A stretch of 64,000 nucleotides of DNA from Siphonodentalium dalli. Lineage: Eukaryota > Mollusca > Scaphopoda > Gadilida > Siphonodentaliidae. The stretch is taken from assembly GCA_032622095.1 (NCBI GenBank), contig CP136061.1, forward strand, positions 121,842,754-121,906,753, given 5' to 3'. The position numbers were made by a program, and so were the translations under genes. A model generated the notes under the pieces. That model did not search any database, had not been told where the DNA came from, and worked only from the letters and a program-made list of their open reading frames with translations. This document shows, in pieces, positions 60,094 through 64,000 of this stretch. How positions within the stretch are numbered: the stretch's first letter is position 1; each line of letters opens with the position of its first letter.

Positions 60094-62385
60094 CCAGAAA
60101 ACCATAGACAGAAATGGTACCGCCACCAAGATCATATTATTAGCCATAAATATAAATTATAATATAATTATAATATACACTAGCTGTCAAATTTCATGTG
60201 GGAAATTTACATACTTCCATATATCAAGTTTTCCCGTTTCTCGTGTTATACATTAAATTCTTCAAACTGTCTTCTTTATTACACTAGCTGATGGGCCCGA
60301 TTTCGTTCGGGCTGTTTCCCATCTGATTTCCGGCGAAAGGCGCGATTTGACCTTGAATTGACTATTTTGAAAGTCAAGGTCAGGTCAGGGTCATGATTTG
60401 ACCCGTCCAAAACACCCACCGGAGAAAAGTAACCCTAGGTATCAAATTTTGTCGAAATCCGTCCGTTTTACTCGACTTGACTTCTAATTGACAATTTTGA
60501 AGGTCAATGTCAGTCGGAGTCATGATTTGACCCGTGCAAAACACTCCCCCGACAAAAGTACCCATAGGTATCAAATTTCGTCGAAATCCATCCGTTTTAT
60601 CCGATTTGACCTTTGATTGACCATACTGAAGGTCAAGGTCACGCCGGGGTCGGTCACGATTTGACACGTTCAAAACACTCCCCGGACAAAGGTATCCCTA
60701 GGTATCAAATTTCGTCGAAATTCGTCCGTATTACCCAAATTGACCTTGCATTGAATGTTTTAAAGGTGAAGGTCAGATCGGGGTCACGATTTGACCCGTC
60801 CAAAACACTCCCCGGACAAAGGTACCCATGTGTATCAAATTTCATTGAAATCCGTCCGTTTTACCCGATTTGACCTTGAATTGAAGGTCAAGGTCAGGGT
60901 CACGATTTGATCCGTCCAAAACACTTCCCGGACACAAGTAACCCCTAAGTATCAAATTACGTCGAAATCTATGGAAAGCCGAAGGGGACATGCTAGTTGC
61001 TACATGTAATAATTGCTAGTTATACGACGCACGACTTGACGCGGTTTTTTAATGTGTTTCATGGTGTTTCAAACTAGGAGATAGAAGTATTCTGCGTTTC
61101 AAATGGTGATGAATTATAGTATTTTATTCAAATATTATGGCATAAATTGTTATTAAAACCGTATATACTATAAACAAATCGATGACTCGAAAATTAAGTG
61201 GGCCTTTAAACAAAGTCACAATTGCACTTAGGTTCATCTCATACTCGTCTATTCAGCGATACTCTGCTGCGCAGTTTGTTATAGCCTCCAGTATTCATTA
61301 AGCGTTATAATCCGCCTTTAGCACTAAATTAGCAGGCGTATTCTTACCTCTGAGATTATTCAGATATTTCGTCACACGTAATGACATTAAAGCGCATGGA
61401 CACATAGCAATTGTGTGGGCTGTGTGGCGTGAATATGTAATGAGAAATAAGGTCATACGTAATGACATTAAACTCAAGAAAACCAGCGAAAACAAAACAA
61501 AATCACATTTAATGTTTTAAGTTATTTCCTTCCTAAAAAGAATTTTCGTGATAATGAACCCTCTCAATACTTTAGAATATAGAATTAACCTTCAAATAAC
61601 AAAAAACCTTCGGAATAGAGAACCTTCGGAATAGTGAACCTTCGGAATAGCGAACATTCAGAGAAACTTCGGAATAGTGGACCTTCGGGACAGCGAACCT
61701 TCGGAATAGAGACATGCCCCCCAATATTCATATTATATGCCCAGAGTTCAAAGGTATGGGCCCATAAATTTCTAAATTTGGCCCTTAAAATATTGAACCC
61801 CAAATTGGAGCCCGCACAGAACAGAACTTAAGTCAACTGTACCTGTGTCATGTCCCAATGCAGGAGGGTCCATATATACCGAAACATTCATATTATATGC
61901 CAAGAATTCAAAGGTATGGGCCCACGTAATGACATTAAATCTCAAGAAAACCCGCGAGAACAAAACAAAATCACATTTAATGTTTTAAGTTATTTCCTTC
62001 ATAAAAAGAATCTTCGTGATTATGAACCCTCTCAATACTTTAGAATATAGAATTAACCTTAAAATAACAAAAACCTTCGGAATAGAGAACCTTCGGAATA
62101 GCGAACCTTCGGAATAGTGAACCTTCGAAATAGCAAATATTCAGAATAGAGAACCTTCGGAATAGTGGACATTCGGGATAGCGAACCTTCGGAATAGAGA
62201 CATGTCCCCCAATTACACCGGTGGCGTAAACACATGTGCTAATATGTGTCGGACTATCGTGACTCTATCGGTACGGTTTACTCAAGTACGAGAATACAAT
62301 CACCCATAATGCATTCGCCCATTGGTCCACGCGTAAATAAAATTACCAAAACATCTTGCACATGTGGCGTAAATAACACTAAATA
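60094..62385 (-). mobile_element. 2.2-kb composite repeat, copy B (inverted)
   Basis: Reverse complement of 21,290-23,456 in the same block order, including TGACCTTGACCTT units, the hairpin with CTAG (GCCCGAACGAAATCGGGC ... CAGCTAG), the AAAGGCCCACTTAATTTTCGA block and both minisatellite tracts. Copies differ by many substitutions and unit-number changes, so the pair is old. Distance between the copies is about 37 kb. No transposase or RT coding was recognised. Confidence 0.82.
60300..60985 (-). repeat. ~145-bp tandem array, TGACCTTGACCTT family, copy B
   Basis: About five units with TTTCGTCGAAATCCGTCCG, GTATCAAATTTCG and GTCCAAAACACTCCCCGGAC. Unit count differs from copy A at 22,690-23,265. 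Confidence 0.85.
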
Positions 62386-62679
62386 ATAGTGTCTTCAGAT
62401 AATCAGACCGTGGGCAACTGAAGGGAGTTGAAGCCACATAATTATAATGTCATCGACGTCCAATTTTTAAGATATGATGATTGCATAATGATACAATTAT
62501 ATAAAGAGCTTGTCTCAAAATGATTGAAGTCGATTTAGCCGGATTATCAGAAGAAACGTGAGACATTTATGAAATGCCGAATGTGGATATACTGATAAAA
62601 AACTGTCTCCTTTATTATAAATCAGATTTCTGGAGGCACGAACTCAGTATGAGTGTTCATTGCTTCAATTGTGCATGCT

Positions 62680-62905
62680 TGCTTCGGTGATCCTGAACAA
62701 ATTCGCATTTTTATCGAAATTGTCATGTATCGATCGGATGACACATTGAGATGTCCCTCAACTCAGATCCAGCTTGAAAATCGTCTTTATTTTCGCCCAT
62801 GTCAGGGTTGGAACCCGAGTCATCCTCGTCTAGCTCAGACTGTGATGAACTTATCCAGATCTAAACATCTCGGCTAAGGGGAAACCTTTAAAAAGGAAAC
62901 CCTTT
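62680..62905 (-). mobile_element. tRNA-derived SINE, copy B
   Basis: On the minus strand: GAAAGGGTTTCC leader, TTAGCCGAGATG (decayed A box), TCACAGTCTGAGCTAGACGA, GGGTTCCAACCC (B box), then the body CGATTTTCAAGCTGGA, GACATCTCAAT, CCGATCGATACATG, AATTTCGATAAAAATG. Same order as 18,655-18,895 with frequent substitutions. It lies just left of the RT remnant and is not part of it. Confidence 0.85.
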
Positions 62906-62989
62906 CGCTTATAGGGTTGGGAAGCTTATCAGCCTGAAGATGCGTTCGAATATTGGCACGGTATGGATACCATTATATTGGAACAACAC

Positions 62990-64000
62990 AATGCACTAGA
63001 ACCAGCAACGAGCAATTAAGGAATCGGGTAATTTTAATGTCGAAGGAAAATACATTCAGAGACATTGCGTCAACTGAATAATACTTATTACTATAAGAAA
63101 TTACCAAGAAAACCACATTGGCCGAGTAATGTTTCAAAGTATAACCTAAAATTTTGAGAGATCTTAGAGAGCGGAAAGTTATCAATATAAGGACCATCTA
63201 ATTGATTATCTTGAAGCTAGCCCTTCATGAGCCGAACGCAACATGGCCAGACCATGTAGTGCCTAAATGACTGTCAGTAGTTTCATATTGTGGATCAGAG
63301 AGTTATCATATCTCGAAATACATCGATCTGTTCTTAAACCTTTAGTGTGTAGACATCCGTCATATATCAAATACACTGGTGAGTCAAGTTTCAGTCCCCA
63401 CGGATACATTTTTAGTTACTTGTGATATCGCTATAGTATGTACACAACCATACCAACGGACGCAGACATGCAATAAATTAAAGAAGCATTTGATAAATAT
63501 CCGGACCAAGCATGGAGAGATCCATCTCCAGAGTATTGCAAATATTGGAAATTTCTCTTAAAAGCAGTGATTTTAAATTTAATGATTAATTTTGGCTTCA
63601 GATCCAGGGTGTCGCAATGGGCAAAAAGTTTGCTCCTAGCTTCGCGACAATCTTTTCGGCGAAATGCATGGCCGGGAGAGAGAAACTTTTTCCCAATGTG
63701 ATCAGAAACCATTAATGTATTCCCGTTTTCTTGATGACATATTTTTATATGGACTCATTCCAGAGAAGAATATGATCATTTCTTTCAGATGTTCAGCTCA
63801 TACGATGACAACATCACCATCACTTCCTTTCAAACTGCACCCGAACAGCCGCAACTTCTCGAACGAAAATGTCACTTACTGTAAAAAGATGCGTTGCTCC
63901 ATGAACACCAGACAATATATTCTGATAGGGAATTTCTTTCAGTGCGAAACCACTCGCGTTCAATATTGGATCACCCATAAAATGGATTAACTGCTAATTT
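62990..64000 (+). pseudogene. Penelope-like reverse transcriptase remnant, truncated at window edge
   Basis: Reading across frames, the order of blocks is that of a Penelope-like RT. A leader with LNNTYYYKKL-like residues lies near 63,075-63,105. A CGSESYHISKYIDLFL stretch is near 63,280. Motif A is PTDTFLVTCD, with its Asp at 63,424. Motif B is QGVAMGKKFAPSFA, near 63,602-63,645. Motif C is FLDDIF, with its Asp pair at 63,733-63,738. Several in-frame stops and at least one frameshift (between B and C, near 63,675) show that it is dead. The 3' part, where a GIY-YIG domain would be expected, lies beyond the window. Alternative: another RT family sharing the AMGxxxAP motif. Confidence 0.75.

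Overview
This window looks like an AT-rich, gene-poor stretch of a metazoan nuclear genome, probably a marine invertebrate. The evidence is GT-AG style exon ends, no operon-like coding, no long intact ORF, and dense non-autonomous transposons (TTAA-flanked MITEs, a TA-flanked MITE, Helitron-type elements, a tRNA-derived SINE, a Penelope-like RT). Some repeat phrases resemble what I associate with molluscs and other lophotrochozoans, but I cannot fix the phylum from sequence alone.

Genes: the only host coding sequence I can support is two short first exons of universal stress protein (USP) family genes, both on the minus strand, at 32,898-32,967 and 59,627-59,690. Both encode an IAVDxSxQADxAFH motif and both stop at a GT donor after the first base of a codon (phase 1), so they look like tandem paralogues about 27 kb apart. 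I could not recognise their downstream exons, which would lie at lower coordinates within repeat-filled introns. A decayed reverse transcriptase of Penelope-like type runs off the right edge (about 62,990-64,000). The other long ORFs are repeat translations or chance.

Layout: 1-5.8 kb has a degenerate 150-bp tandem element, a 44-bp-arm hairpin and two head-to-tail Helitron copies. 5.8-9.7 kb has several TTAA MITEs, a 17-bp minisatellite and a CT-rich tract. 11.6-18.9 kb has a TA MITE, a 192-bp tandem duplication, a nested pair of TTAA MITEs and a tRNA-SINE. 21.3-23.5 kb carries a 2.2-kb composite repeat that recurs inverted at 60.1-62.4 kb. 25-33 kb is mostly unique, with scattered MITEs and USP exon 1. 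33.8-41.5 kb is a nested repeat block with a near-identical 1.94-kb tandem triplication, followed by a TTAA MITE carrying a third Helitron copy. 43-51.7 kb has a foldback element, more MITEs, another degenerate tandem array and a second hairpin. 52-55.5 kb is a 3.5-kb element with CACACA/TGTGTG-rich inverted ends. 58-59.7 kb has nested MITEs and the second USP exon. 60-64 kb is the inverted composite repeat, a SINE and the Penelope-like remnant.

The most unusual signals are two large hairpins with unrelated stems but an identical 17-nt loop sequence, a perfect head-to-tail Helitron junction between A and T, and at least six TTAA-specific MITE families in one window with an internal empty site that proves one nesting event.
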